Below, piece after piece: positions 54,411-63,976 of a stretch of 64,000 bases of DNA. The position numbers and the translations under genes are program-made. The stretch spans positions 179,139 through 243,138 of the forward strand of contig NZ_QVMN01000006.1 of the NCBI RefSeq assembly GCF_010501075.1. Direction: 5' to 3'. The notes beneath the pieces are model-generated. The model was not told the origin of the DNA and did no database searches. It saw only the letters and a list, made by a program, of their open reading frames with translations. The DNA is from Dysgonomonas sp. 25 (lineage in GTDB: Bacteria > Bacteroidota > Bacteroidia > Bacteroidales > Dysgonomonadaceae). How positions within the stretch are numbered: the stretch's first letter is position 1; each line of letters begins with the position of its first letter.

Positions 54411-55622
54411 TTACTTCCCACTCATCAGCACCTGCATAAATTCCTGCCCCTTGATAAGGCCATATGCACCCTTAGGGGATGCGAATTCATCGTAAGATTG
54501 CACACTGTCCGCCTCACCGTTTGAGCGGTAGATAAGGAACGGGACAGGCCTATTTGTATGTGTGCGCAGGGCACAAGGAGTCGGGTGGTCGGGTAGGATA
54601 GCGATTGTTACCGGTTCGTCCCAATCCTTTGTCGCTTCATAGATGGTCTTTACCACGCGCGCATCGAGGTATTCGATCGTCTTGGTCTTCAGTGCGTAGT
54701 CGCCGTCGTGTCCCGCTTCGTCGCTCGCTTCGATATGCAGGTAGACGAAATCGTCCTGCTTCAATGCTTCTATGGCTGCTTCGGCTTTGCCTTCGTAGTT
54801 GGTGTCGTACAATCCCGTAGCACCCTCTACGTGGATAACTTTCAATCCGGCATATACCCCGATACCCATAATGAGGTCGACCGCCGAAATAACCGAGCCG
54901 CTCTTGATGCCGTATATTTCCTCCAGTGTCTGCATCTTCGGGCGATAACCGGGCGACCAAGGCCAGATGCTGTTGGCGGGATCCTTTCCTTCGGCAATCC
55001 GCTTCTGGTTGATAGGATGATTCTGCAATAGCTCCTGCGATTTCAGTATCAGGTTGTTCAGATAATCGGCCGTCTTTTGCGCTTCGGGTGTCTTAGCTGA
55101 GATAAGCACATCATGAAAATCCGTTCCCGGCACATCGTGCGGAGGCGTACAATCCAAATCCTTGTTCCCGCCTTTCAGCTTCAACAGGTGGCGATAGGAA
55201 ACACCCGGATAAAAGCTGACCTTTCCGTCGTTTAGTTGCTCATCCAGGTAGTTGATTAACACCTCTGCCTCCTCGCTCGAAATATGACCTGCCGAATGGT
55301 TCTTGATCTTACCGTCCTCGATACAAATCAGGTTGCAACGCATAGCCATTTCACCGGGCAGGATATCGACGCCCATACTGGCGGCCTCGAGCGATCCGCG
55401 CCCTTCGAATACTTTCGGTACATCGTAGCCCATCACCGAGAGGTTGGCTATTTCGCTACCGGGTTTGAATCCTTCGGGGATAGTATCCAGTTCGCCGCTT
55501 TTGCCTTTGGCGGCTAACATGTCTATATAGGGTTTCTTTGCTGCCTGCAAAGGGGTTTTGTTGCCTAATGCGGCAATTGGTTCGTCGGCAGCTCCGTCTG
55601 CCAATATGATGATTGTTTTCAT
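54411..55622 (-). CDS. apgM: Cofactor-independent phosphoglycerate mutase, ApgM type; possible homoserine kinase analogue
   Basis: A 403-residue protein of the alkaline-phosphatase superfamily (COG3635). The start MKTIIILADGAADEPIAALG holds a metal-site aspartate. PGSEIANLSVMGYDV near residue 53 carries the catalytic serine region, and EASDEAGHDGD near 300 and ILPDHPTPCALRTHTNRPVP near 340 supply other metal ligands. The frame is open up to 55811, but the ATG at 55622 is the family start. In Bacteroidetes the gene is usually next to thrA and thrC and no thrB is present, so it has been predicted to act as the homoserine kinase. Here thrA lies 2.3 kb upstream with a TlpA-like gene and a GH43 gene in between. 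Confidence 0.9.
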   Translation of the reverse strand: MKTIIILADGAADEPIAALGNKTPLQAAKKPYIDMLAAKGKSGELDTIPEGFKPGSEIANLSVMGYDVPKVFEGRGSLEAASMGVDILPGEMAMRCNLICIEDGKIKNHSAGHISSEEAEVLINYLDEQLNDGKVSFYPGVSYRHLLKLKGGNKDLDCTPPHDVPGTDFHDVLISAKTPEAQKTADYLNNLILKSQELLQNHPINQKRIAEGKDPANSIWPWSPGYRPKMQTLEEIYGIKSGSVISAVDLIMGIGVYAGLKVIHVEGATGLYDTNYEGKAEAAIEALKQDDFVYLHIEASDEAGHDGDYALKTKTIEYLDARVVKTIYEATKDWDEPVTIAILPDHPTPCALRTHTNRPVPFLIYRSNGEADSVQSYDEFASPKGAYGLIKGQEFMQVLMSGK

Positions 55623-55798
55623 TTGTATCCTGTTATTAGTGCAATTTGTCTTTGTTTTGACTGGTTTACTTATCAATTTGTAAAGATAAGAATTATATGC
55701 GATATCAAAAAGGAATAAGGATCGGATTTCTATTGTGTAAGAAACAATAAAGCCCCCTAATGATAACATTCGGACAGATAACTGTGGGTACGAAATGA

Positions 55799-55806
55799 TA
55801 CCTTTG
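55799..55806 (+). promoter_or_regulatory. -7 promoter box of the GH43 gene
   Basis: TACCTTTG matches TAnnTTTG exactly, 31 bases before the GH43 start; no good -33 element. Confidence 0.5.
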
Positions 55807-55837
55807 CTCAATCTTAAATCATAAATATGTTTTACTT

Positions 55838-57421
55838 ATGAAACTCAAATGTCTTCTCATTATTTGCTTGATTGCATGCTCTATCGGGTTAGAAGCCCAA
55901 AACGGATATAAGAACCCGGTAATCCCCGGATTCAATCCCGATCCCAGTATATGCCGTGTAGGCGATGACTATTATCTTGTCACCTCTTCTTTCGAATATT
56001 TTCCCGGCTTGCCGATTTATCATAGTAAGGATCTTGTCAATTGGCGGCAGATAGGGCATTGCCTTACCCGTGACAGCCAATTGCCGTTGCAGGACGTTCC
56101 GTCATCGGGAGGGTTGTTTGCTCCATCGTTACGCTATCACGACGGATTGTTCTATGTGATCTGTACGAATGTGTCGGCGGGTGGCAATTTCTATTGTACC
56201 GCTACCGATCCGGCGGGCCCGTGGAGTGAGCCTGTCTGGGTGGATATAGACAGTATCGATCCCGATATCTTCTGGGACGAAGACGGAAAAACGTATTTTG
56301 TTACCCAAGGGAACGAGGGTATCCGCGTAACGGAGATAGACATCGAAACAGGAAAGGTAATCGGTGTTGAAAGGCTTGTTTGGGGCGGAATAGGCGGACG
56401 TTTCCCCGAAGCTCCGCATATCTACAAGAAAGACGGTTATTATTACCTCTTGCTCGGAGAAGGCGGAACGGAATATGCTCACAGCGCCACCATCGGTCGG
56501 AGTAAACATATATATGGGCCTTATGAGTCTTGTCCTCTAAATCCTATTCTGACGCATTGCAACAGGGCGGGGCAGTCCAATCAAATACAAGGTGTAGGGC
56601 ATGCCGACTTTGTGCAGGCGGCAGACGGTTCGTGGTGGGCGGTATTTTTAGGATTCCGTGTCACGCATCAATGGTCTTACTATCATGTATTGGGGCGTGA
56701 GACCTTCCTTGCTCCGGTAGACTGGCCTGCGGGCGGGTGGCCGCAAGTGAATGGTAACGGAACGGTTTCGCTCGAAATGAATGTACCGACGCTTCCGTTG
56801 CACCCTTTCGAAAAAGAGCCTGTACGGACAGAATTCGATACAGAGAAACTGGGCTTGGAGTGGCAATACCTGCGTAATCCGGCACGCGATAATTATTCAT
56901 TGACAGAAAGAAAGGGCAGTCTGCGCATGCAGGCATCGCCTTATACGCTGGATGAGACAAAACCGGTGTCTTTTGTCGGCCGCCGTCAGACACAGCACGA
57001 TTTTAGGGCAGAGACACAACTGGCATTCGAATCGTCGAAGGAGCATGAAGAAGCAGGCATGACGCTTATCCAGAGTAATACGCATCATTACGATTTGCTG
57101 ACGAAGAAAATCAATGGGAAATCTGTTGTGCAATTGCGCGTGCGCATCGGTTCCATCTCCTATATTGTCGCCGAAAAGACTGTCGATGGAAAGGCGCTAA
57201 AACTCAAAATAGAAGGTACGCCGATGCAATACAAATTCTATGTTGCCGATTCGCCAAACGGGAAATACACCGTTTTGGGAGAGATGGATACGCGCTACCT
57301 CAGCACCGAAGTGGCAGGAGGATTCACCGGTGTGATGATAGGTTTGTACGCCTCATCCAACGGAAAGCCGAGCAAGGCGAAAGCTTATTACGACTGGTTC
57401 GATTACGAAACGAAGGAATAG
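55838..57421 (+). CDS. Secreted GH43 glycoside hydrolase
   Basis: A 527-residue enzyme: signal peptide (LLIICLIACSIGLEAQ), five-bladed GH43 propeller (about residues 22-320) and a C-terminal beta-sandwich (about 330-525, LEWQYLRNPARDNYSL, LTLIQSN-type strands and GFTGVMIGLYAS). The catalytic triad is visible: base aspartate in GFNPDPSIC, second aspartate in SIDPDIFWDEDGKTYF near 140, acid glutamate in GRFPEAPHIYKK near 190. The layout is that of beta-xylosidases and alpha-L-arabinofuranosidases acting on plant xylan or arabinan. It sits alone on the + strand between apgM and the tlpA-thrA genes, with no transporter or regulator beside it. Confidence 0.93.
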   Translation: MKLKCLLIICLIACSIGLEAQNGYKNPVIPGFNPDPSICRVGDDYYLVTSSFEYFPGLPIYHSKDLVNWRQIGHCLTRDSQLPLQDVPSSGGLFAPSLRYHDGLFYVICTNVSAGGNFYCTATDPAGPWSEPVWVDIDSIDPDIFWDEDGKTYFVTQGNEGIRVTEIDIETGKVIGVERLVWGGIGGRFPEAPHIYKKDGYYYLLLGEGGTEYAHSATIGRSKHIYGPYESCPLNPILTHCNRAGQSNQIQGVGHADFVQAADGSWWAVFLGFRVTHQWSYYHVLGRETFLAPVDWPAGGWPQVNGNGTVSLEMNVPTLPLHPFEKEPVRTEFDTEKLGLEWQYLRNPARDNYSLTERKGSLRMQASPYTLDETKPVSFVGRRQTQHDFRAETQLAFESSKEHEEAGMTLIQSNTHHYDLLTKKINGKSVVQLRVRIGSISYIVAEKTVDGKALKLKIEGTPMQYKFYVADSPNGKYTVLGEMDTRYLSTEVAGGFTGVMIGLYASSNGKPSKAKAYYDWFDYETKE

Positions 57422-57443
57422 GTTATTTTAATAAGAGGTCTTT

Positions 57444-57962
57444 TTATTTCAGCAGCTTATCAATGGTATTGACGAGTTGCTGAAATTCTTTCTCATCATA
57501 GCCAACTGAAGTATAAACGATTTTCCCATTCTTGTCAAATAAATAGGCGCGGGGTATGCTTTGTGTTGCGAATTTGGCTGTAAATTCTCTATTGGGATCA
57601 GGATATATGGGAAAAGTAAAACCTTTCTTTTCTTTATATGCAATGAGTTCTTCTTCATTATGTTCGCGTCCGACAACAAGTATTGCCAAATCGGAATTAT
57701 CTTTTCCAAAACGGATTTTCTGCTTGTCGATGGCTTGTTGCAATGCACCTAATTCTTGCTGGCAAGGTGGACACCAAGTAGCAAATATAACAATCAGTGT
57801 TACTTTATTGTCTAATTGTGAAGAACTTATATTACCATTTGCATAGGATTCTAATTCGAAAAAAGGCATTTTATCGCCTTTTTTCACTATGTCGGTTTGG
57901 GCTGACAGGCAGATAGAGAAAGCGGTCAGCAATAATAAGAATATTGGTTTTCTCATTTTCAT
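57444..57962 (-). CDS. TlpA/ResA-like thioredoxin
   Basis: A 172-residue exported thioredoxin-fold protein. The signal peptide (IFLLLLTAFSICLSAQ) is followed by an AhpC/TSA-type fold with active site FATWCPPCQQE near residues 61-71 and the cis-proline loop SIPRAYLFDKNGKIVY near 134-149. Such proteins keep periplasmic thiols reduced or oxidised, for example in cytochrome c maturation. It starts seven bases after thrA, so the two are probably cotranscribed. The GH43 gene converges on it with a 22-base gap. Confidence 0.92.
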   Translation of the reverse strand: MKMRKPIFLLLLTAFSICLSAQTDIVKKGDKMPFFELESYANGNISSSQLDNKVTLIVIFATWCPPCQQELGALQQAIDKQKIRFGKDNSDLAILVVGREHNEEELIAYKEKKGFTFPIYPDPNREFTAKFATQSIPRAYLFDKNGKIVYTSVGYDEKEFQQLVNTIDKLLK

Positions 57963-57969
57963 AATTGGT

Positions 57970-60411
57970 TTATCTCACATTCGCAATACTGATAATATCG
58001 GCAAAAACGCCGGCGGCCGTTACAGTTGCTCCGGCTCCGTAGCCTTTGATTATCATCGGGAATTCGTTATATCGCTCGGTCGTTATCTGGATGATATTGT
58101 TGCTACCCTCGAGGTCGTAGAACGGATGATTTTGTCCCACCTCCTGCAAACCTACTTCGCATTCGCCATTCTCGTATTTGGCAACAAAGCGGAGGTGTTT
58201 GTGTTCTTTCTCCAGTTTTTCGCGCCTTGCTTCGAATTCTGCATCCATTTCATCGATGGTTTTCCAGAATTCCTCCAGTGTTCCGTCGAAGTATTTTTGC
58301 GGGATAAAGAGGTTCTTTTTCACATCCGATTGCTCGACAGGATAGCCTGCTTCACGCGTCAGAATGACTAATTTGCGGATAACATCCGTGCCACTCAGGT
58401 CGACGCGCGGATCGGGTTCGGCATAGCCCTTCTCCTTCGCTTGGCGGATGGCTTCGCTGAATGTCACCTCTTTGCTGAGGGTATTGAATATAAAGTTGAG
58501 CGTCCCTGAAAGGACGGCCTCTAATTTCACGATTTTATCGCCCGAATTAATCAACGAGTTCATTGTATTGATAATCGGCAAGCCTGCCCCTACGTTCGTT
58601 TCGAAAAGGAATTTGATATTCCGCTCGCGGGCTGTATTTTTCAGTTTGGCATACCGTTCGAAAGATGAGGAAGCTGCTATTTTATTGGCAGTCACCACCG
58701 AAATGTTATGCGATAACAAATCCTGATAGATACCCGCAATGCCTTCGCTTGCCGTGCAATCGACAAAAACAGCATTAAAGATATTCATGCCGATGATATT
58801 ATCCCGCAGGATTTCGGGCGAACTTGGGATGCCTTTATTTTCGAGGTCATTTTTGTAATTATCCAGATCCAACCCTTCGCGGCAGAATAATGCCTTTTTA
58901 CCGCGGGCAATGCCTACGACATTCAGTTTGAGCGAATATTGCTCTTTCAGCTTTGGCTGCTGGCGTTTGATTTGCTTTATCAGGTCGCTGCCGACTGTCC
59001 CGATGCCTGTGATAAAGATATTCAAGGCTTTATATTCCGACAGGAAGAACGAATCGTGTATCGAGTTCAGCGCTTTGCGCAAATACTTATTGCGGATAAC
59101 AAAGGATATATTCACCTCCGATGCCCCTTGTGCACAGGCTATTACGCTGATGCCGCTCTTGCCCAGCGTCTCGAACAAGCGTCCGGCAATGCCGGGCGTA
59201 TATTTCATATTCTCGCCGACAATGGCAACCGTTGCCAGTTCCGTCTCGAGCTGTACGCGGTTGATGCTACCCATCTCGATTTCATCGGCAAATTCTTCTT
59301 CCAGCACTTTCACGGCAAGCTCGGCATCTGCCGAACGTACCCCGATAGAGGTACTGTTCTCCGACGAGGCTTGTGATACCAAAAACACACTGATGCCATT
59401 CTCCGCCAATGTGCGGAATATGCGGTAGTTAACCCCGATGACGCCTACCATACCCAATCCGAGTACGGTGATGAGGCAGGTATCGTTAATCGAAGAAATA
59501 CCTTTTATCAAGGCTTTTCCTTTGTTGGGATCTTCTTCGTGCGATATGTACGTCCCCGGCGCGCAAGGATTGAATGTATTGCGTATGCGTATCGGGATAT
59601 TCTTATGGTAAACAGGGAATAATGTAGGCGGATAGATAATCTTCGCCCCGAAGTTGCATAACTCGGTGGCTTCGGTGAAAGTAAGATGTTCTATCACGTG
59701 TACATTGTTGATAATCTGCGGATCGGCAGACATAAAGCCGTCTACATTCGTCCACATTTCCAACAACGAAGCTTTGAGCGCCGAGGCAAAAATAGCGGCA
59801 GTGTAGTCGCTTCCTCCACGTCCGAGATTGGTTATTTCGCCACTTTCGACGCAACTGGCTATAAAGCCCGAAACAATCACTTTCTTATCCGATTGTCCGT
59901 AAGCCTGGCGGATAAGTTCCGAACTAAGCTCTATATTGGGGACGTGTTTGTTGAAAGATGGGTTCGTCTTGATAAGCTTCACAGCATCCAGCAGCTCGTA
60001 ATCGGGGAAGAGATATCCCATGATGATAGCCGACAGCCGTTCGCCATAACTAACGATTTTATCGGAGGTTTTGGACGATAAGTCGTTGATAAGAAAAACG
60101 CCTTTGAAGATATTGCGTAATTCTTCGAGCAGAATGTCGATATCGTTGCTAACCTGCTGTTTAATGTGCGAATCAAAGCCGAGACTATCGACAATTTCGT
60201 TGTGCAGGCGGAGGATACGGAAGAACTCATCTTCGTACCTCTTATTCCCTTCTGCTGCCAGTAGCGATGTACTCAGCAGCATGTCCGTGACCCCTTTGAA
60301 AGCTGAAATAACAATTACGTTCGCTTTTTCTGCCGAAGCGATTATCTGTTTCACGTTCAGTATATCACTTGCGGTGCCCATAGAGGCACCGCCAAATTTC
60401 ATTACTTTCAT
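57970..60411 (-). CDS. thrA: Bifunctional aspartate kinase / homoserine dehydrogenase I
   Basis: An 813-residue enzyme of the aspartate pathway catalysing two steps toward threonine and methionine. The kinase domain (about residues 1-290) begins MKVMKFGGASMGTASDI and has TNLGRGGSDYTAAIFA near 205. Two ACT-type regulatory domains follow (about 305-455). The homoserine dehydrogenase domain starts with IFITGIGTVGSDLIKQI near 462 and includes VTANKIA, GAGLPIINTMNSLI and KEKGYAEPDPRVDLSGTDV. A TTG one codon before the ATG was not used as start. No thrB is present; the ApgM-like protein may supply that step. Confidence 0.96.
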   Translation of the reverse strand: MKVMKFGGASMGTASDILNVKQIIASAEKANVIVISAFKGVTDMLLSTSLLAAEGNKRYEDEFFRILRLHNEIVDSLGFDSHIKQQVSNDIDILLEELRNIFKGVFLINDLSSKTSDKIVSYGERLSAIIMGYLFPDYELLDAVKLIKTNPSFNKHVPNIELSSELIRQAYGQSDKKVIVSGFIASCVESGEITNLGRGGSDYTAAIFASALKASLLEMWTNVDGFMSADPQIINNVHVIEHLTFTEATELCNFGAKIIYPPTLFPVYHKNIPIRIRNTFNPCAPGTYISHEEDPNKGKALIKGISSINDTCLITVLGLGMVGVIGVNYRIFRTLAENGISVFLVSQASSENSTSIGVRSADAELAVKVLEEEFADEIEMGSINRVQLETELATVAIVGENMKYTPGIAGRLFETLGKSGISVIACAQGASEVNISFVIRNKYLRKALNSIHDSFFLSEYKALNIFITGIGTVGSDLIKQIKRQQPKLKEQYSLKLNVVGIARGKKALFCREGLDLDNYKNDLENKGIPSSPEILRDNIIGMNIFNAVFVDCTASEGIAGIYQDLLSHNISVVTANKIAASSSFERYAKLKNTARERNIKFLFETNVGAGLPIINTMNSLINSGDKIVKLEAVLSGTLNFIFNTLSKEVTFSEAIRQAKEKGYAEPDPRVDLSGTDVIRKLVILTREAGYPVEQSDVKKNLFIPQKYFDGTLEEFWKTIDEMDAEFEARREKLEKEHKHLRFVAKYENGECEVGLQEVGQNHPFYDLEGSNNIIQITTERYNEFPMIIKGYGAGATVTAAGVFADIISIANVR

Positions 60412-60436
60412 CAAGGATTTGAATTTTATATTTTAC

Positions 60437-61885
60437 TTATTTTGGAGCGTCGAACTTCTCAAGATCTACAATCATTTGTTCTCTGCCTGTTTTCTGGCTA
60501 ATCTTAACACCTTTTATAGGGGTGAAAGAAAGCGTTGATTTTTGTGCTATTCTTCCGGCAGGGACTGTACCTGTTATGTCTTCGATAGCTTTTGCCAGAA
60601 GAGGTTCTGTCGCCGGATTACCCAATTCGCCAAAAGTATAATCCCACTCATCGATGGTTAGCGCTGGATCAGGGCTGATTCCATTGATATAGTTCCCTTC
60701 TCCCTGCGCATTTTTTATTCTTACAACAAGCGGTTGCAATTTCCATTTTATACGGCTATCAGTTGATTCTTCTGTGATAGAACCTTTGTCCTTACCTCTG
60801 GTGGTTGTTCCGATTTGTTTTACGGTAGTGTAAGGTTTCAGCCCGTTTATTATCAACTCACTTGCCGATGCCGAGTTTTCTGTTGCAATGATATATACCC
60901 GTCCCAGATTCATCTTCGGGATAGATTCATTTGTTTTATAGACTTTGGAAACAAACCTGTCATACAGAATGTTTTCAGCCCCATGATCTGCAATCAAAGA
61001 CGTCTGATAGGTAGGATTGTATTCGTTGATAGCAAAAATAGCAGATTCATTACCGGCAGGAACTAAGGCGCTTGCCAGATTGACGGCAGAGGTAACATAT
61101 CCGCCCGGATTGTAGCGAAGATCCAATACGAGATCGGTTATATTCTGCGACTTAAGTCCTTTTAGAGCATTAGCCAAAGCAACATCATATTCGTATCCGT
61201 TTCCTTCTCCTCTTTTGAATTGGTTATACATCAGGTAGCCTACCTTATGTCCCCCGGATTGATAAACTACTTTGCTTATAAATACAGGATTTTCTGCATA
61301 GTTAGGAGTAATGGAGACGGTTATATCAGACGAAGCTGAAGTTGCCATGTCAATAGCAGAGAATGTAAACGAACTTTTGTTATTCAGAATAGTGTTAAAA
61401 TTAGTCCCTGTTATAAATTCTCCGTTCACTTTATAGATAATATGTCCTCTTTTGAGCTTACCATCAGCATCGGTATTGGGTTTCGTGTAGAGTACAAAAA
61501 ATCCTATCCTTGTCAGATCGGATGTTATGTATGCGGGGATATATTCAAAACCTAAATCATTTTCTCCCATTGTAGCTTTTTGTTTCGATTCATCCGCCTC
61601 GATCCATGAAAAACGGTCTCCGTCTGCCGGTGTATTTTTTCCGGCATATTTATATAGAAGCCCATAAAAAAATGCTTCAGGATCCTTATCATAGTTAGGA
61701 GAAGATGTTAATTGGTCATTCCACAAATATACTTCGGACATCCGTTCATATATCCATTTATTGTTGAATACTTCATCTGTGTCTACAGGAGGTGTCGGTT
61801 TTTTATCATCATCGCTATCACCACAGGCAGTGAAAGCCAATGCTGTGAAGATAATTGAAAGGAATATCAGGTTTTTTACTTTCAT
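60437..61885 (-). CDS. S41 family peptidase lipoprotein
   Basis: A 482-residue membrane-anchored peptidase. The lipobox is FTALAFTACGDS (Cys at about residue 21). An N-terminal helical part (about 40-75) is followed by a PDZ-like domain (about 140-225) and the S41 catalytic domain. The serine lies in ATENSASASELIINGL near residue 339, the lysine in GTTTRGKDKGS near 365; VLDLRYNPGGYVTSA near 275 is also typical. It probably trims proteins in the periplasm. It lies 25 bases before thrA on the same strand, so part of the thrA transcript may start at its promoter (61952). Confidence 0.93.
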   Translation of the reverse strand: MKVKNLIFLSIIFTALAFTACGDSDDDKKPTPPVDTDEVFNNKWIYERMSEVYLWNDQLTSSPNYDKDPEAFFYGLLYKYAGKNTPADGDRFSWIEADESKQKATMGENDLGFEYIPAYITSDLTRIGFFVLYTKPNTDADGKLKRGHIIYKVNGEFITGTNFNTILNNKSSFTFSAIDMATSASSDITVSITPNYAENPVFISKVVYQSGGHKVGYLMYNQFKRGEGNGYEYDVALANALKGLKSQNITDLVLDLRYNPGGYVTSAVNLASALVPAGNESAIFAINEYNPTYQTSLIADHGAENILYDRFVSKVYKTNESIPKMNLGRVYIIATENSASASELIINGLKPYTTVKQIGTTTRGKDKGSITEESTDSRIKWKLQPLVVRIKNAQGEGNYINGISPDPALTIDEWDYTFGELGNPATEPLLAKAIEDITGTVPAGRIAQKSTLSFTPIKGVKISQKTGREQMIVDLEKFDAPK

Positions 61886-61951
61886 AATTTCGATATTTTG
61901 GTTGATATATTATCTATTGCTGCAAAACAGCTTTAATTTAAGGGCAAAATG

Positions 61952-61959
61952 CAAATATA
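61952..61959 (-). promoter_or_regulatory. -7 promoter box of the S41 peptidase gene
   Basis: On the minus strand it reads TATATTTG, matching TAnnTTTG, 67 bases before the start codon; no clear -33 element. Confidence 0.45.
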
Positions 61960-61963
61960 ACGA

Positions 61964-62572
61964 TTAATATAGTAACTCGCCTTTTCCTTGGCGGATTATT
62001 TCCGGTTCGTCGGCCGTACAGTCTACAACGGTGGAGCCTTCTACTCCTCCGTATCCCCCGTCGATAACGAGGTCGACCGTTTTCTGGTATTTCTCGTAAA
62101 TTAATTCGGGGTCGGTGGTATATTCCACTACTTCGTCGTCATCCTTGATAGAGGTCGTGAGGACAGGGTTGCCCAATGCACGGACTATTTCGCGGATGAT
62201 ATTGTTATCCGGCACGCGGATGCCGACTGTTTTCTTGTTTTTGTATATTTTAGGCAGGCTCGATGTTGTATTCAGAATGAAGGTGAAAGGCCCGGGCAGG
62301 TTTTTCTTCATCAGTTTGAAGGTGGTGTTGTCTACCTTGGCATACTCGCTGATATTGCTCAAATCGTAACAGATAATGGACAGGTTGTTCTTTGCCGGAT
62401 TGATGCCTTTCATCCTGCAAATTTCCTCTACGGCGCGTACGTTCAAAGCATCGCAGCCCATAGCATATACCGTATCGGTGGGGTAAACAATCAATCCGCC
62501 ATCGCGCAGGATGTTGACGATTTTGTCTATTTCGCGCGAATTGGGATTTTCGTTATATAGTTTTATGAGCAT
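61964..62572 (-). CDS. L-threonylcarbamoyladenylate synthase family (Sua5/YciO/YrdC)
   Basis: A 202-residue protein with the YrdC fold: [19 protein letters not shown] near residues 30-48, [19 protein letters not shown] near 80-98, [11 protein letters not shown] near 115 and [13 protein letters not shown] near 137. In TsaC/Sua5 this fold makes threonylcarbamoyl-AMP for the t6A modification of tRNA. The YciO branch has no proven role; the KxR and SxN motifs that separate the branches could not be settled by eye. TsaE, which acts in the same pathway, is encoded at 48951. Confidence 0.88.
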   Translation of the reverse strand: MLIKLYNENPNSREIDKIVNILRDGGLIVYPTDTVYAMGCDALNVRAVEEICRMKGINPAKNNLSIICYDLSNISEYAKVDNTTFKLMKKNLPGPFTFILNTTSSLPKIYKNKKTVGIRVPDNNIIREIVRALGNPVLTTSIKDDDEVVEYTTDPELIYEKYQKTVDLVIDGGYGGVEGSTVVDCTADEPEIIRQGKGELLY

Positions 62573-62620
62573 ATGCGATTATTGTTATAGTCTCAAAGAT
62601 AATGATTTATAAGTATCTAT

Positions 62621-62656
62621 AAACAAAAGCAGCCCATAAAGTTACTTACGGGCTGC
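62621..62656 (-). terminator. Terminator after fabI
   Basis: GCAGCCC/GGGCTGC stem (62629-62635 with 62650-62656) followed on the minus strand by TTTTGTTT, 22 bases after the fabI stop. Confidence 0.75.
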
Positions 62657-62677
62657 CTGATGATTGTTATCTGTCGT

Positions 62678-63496
62678 TTATTTCTTTTCGATATAATCTT
62701 CGACAACCGCCTGCGTAAGTCCCATATTGGAGAATCCTCCGTCGTGGAACAAGTTCTGCATCGTCACCTTGCGGGTGAGGTCAGAGAACATCACTACACA
62801 GTAGTCGGCACACTCGTCGGCGTTAGCATTTCCGAGTGGAGACATTTTTTCAGCGAAATCGAAGAAAGCGTCCATTCCGCCGATACCTTGTCCGGCAGTT
62901 GTCAGTGTAGGCGATTGCGAGATGGTATTCACACGTACACCTTTGTCGCGGCCGTATACATATCCGAAGCTGCGTCCGATAGATTCGAGCAGTGATTTGG
63001 CATCTGCCATGTCGTTATAACCTGTGAAGGTACGTTGTGCGGCAATATGCGTCAATGCAAGGATAGAACCTCCATCGGCAATGGCGTCGATTTTTTTGGC
63101 GGCTTGCATCATTTTGTGGAATGAGATAGCCGAAATGTCTAATGTTTTATCAAAGAATCCGTAATCGAGGTCGTCGTAGGCACGTCCTTTGCGAACGTTA
63201 GGCGACATACCGATAGAGTGAAGCACGAAATCGATTTTTCCGCCCAATACTTCCATCGATTTTCTGAATACTTCTGTCAGTTCCTCTACGTTAGTAGCAT
63301 CGGCTGCTATTACTTCTGCATTCAGCTTTTCGCTCAGTTTGTTGATTTCGCCCATACGAAGAGCCATCGCTGTATTGGAAAGGGTAATAGTTGCACCTTG
63401 CTCAACAGCTTTCTCAGCCACTTTCCAAGCAATAGACTTGTCGTTCAATGCTCCGAAAATGATACCTCTTTTACCTTTTAATAAGTTATTACTCAT
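62678..63496 (-). CDS. fabI: Enoyl-[acyl-carrier-protein] reductase (NADH)
   Basis: Reduces trans-2-enoyl-ACP in the last step of each fatty-acid elongation round. This is the short-chain dehydrogenase type: the cofactor loop is IIFGALNDKSIAWKVA at residues 11-26, and the catalytic Tyr-x6-Lys is in GYNDMADAKSLL near residues 158-169. VNTISQSPTLTTAGQGI near 190 matches the substrate-binding loop. The length of 272 is normal. It is transcribed alone from the -7 box at 63553-63560 and ends with a terminator. It is the usual target of triclosan in bacteria that have it. Confidence 0.96.
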   Translation of the reverse strand: MSNNLLKGKRGIIFGALNDKSIAWKVAEKAVEQGATITLSNTAMALRMGEINKLSEKLNAEVIAADATNVEELTEVFRKSMEVLGGKIDFVLHSIGMSPNVRKGRAYDDLDYGFFDKTLDISAISFHKMMQAAKKIDAIADGGSILALTHIAAQRTFTGYNDMADAKSLLESIGRSFGYVYGRDKGVRVNTISQSPTLTTAGQGIGGMDAFFDFAEKMSPLGNANADECADYCVVMFSDLTRKVTMQNLFHDGGFSNMGLTQAVVEDYIEKK

Positions 63497-63552
63497 GGTT
63501 ATTTGTTTAATTTATACTAAAATCAAATTTATTAACGAATAAGATATTGGCA

Positions 63553-63560
63553 CAAAAATA
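63553..63560 (-). promoter_or_regulatory. -7 promoter box of fabI
   Basis: On the minus strand it reads TATTTTTG, matching TAnnTTTG, 57 bases before the fabI start; no good -33 element. Confidence 0.5.
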
Positions 63561-63802
63561 CGAAAATTGTGCAATATCTATCCATTCTTAGCCGAAAATG
63601 TTGCGACGAAGGTGTGAGAAGTAGCTGATGGTATTTTTTATTTTGTCATGTTTAAATAATAAAGAAGATTGTATTTCTGAGAAAAAATGCTTTCCTTTGT
63701 AGTATCTATAACACATATGTCGTGCGAGAGAATAATGCTAATATATGTATTTTAATTGTTAATATATTGTATATAAATATGATATATTCAGCTTCTCACG
63801 TG

Positions 63803-63823
63803 CACACACACACACACACACAC
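63803..63823. repeat. CA dinucleotide microsatellite
   Basis: Ten CA units plus a final C (21 bases). It is not inside a reading frame. Confidence 0.9.
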
Positions 63824-63883
63824 GAAATATAGTCAATATTTCGGATTAATCCAAGGTTTTAGAGGTTTTTTCAGAAAAAGGAG

Positions 63884-63976
63884 TCACCTCCCCCCGTCCC
63901 CCTCCAACAGAGGGGGAGTAAAAATATATACTCTTTTCCTATCTCCTCCCCTTGTGGGGGAGGTAGGGAGGGGGTG
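63884..63976. repeat. Long imperfect C-rich/G-rich inverted repeat
   Basis: A C-rich arm (about 63884-63917, itself ending in a small CCCCTC/GAGGGGG hairpin) pairs imperfectly with a G-rich arm (about 63941-63976) around an AT-rich centre. It looks like a dispersed intergenic palindrome. Confidence 0.65.

Noticed and set aside
63803..63823. Possible start of a CRISPR or other spaced array
   Set aside because: It is a simple dinucleotide run with no repeat-spacer pattern and no cas genes nearby.
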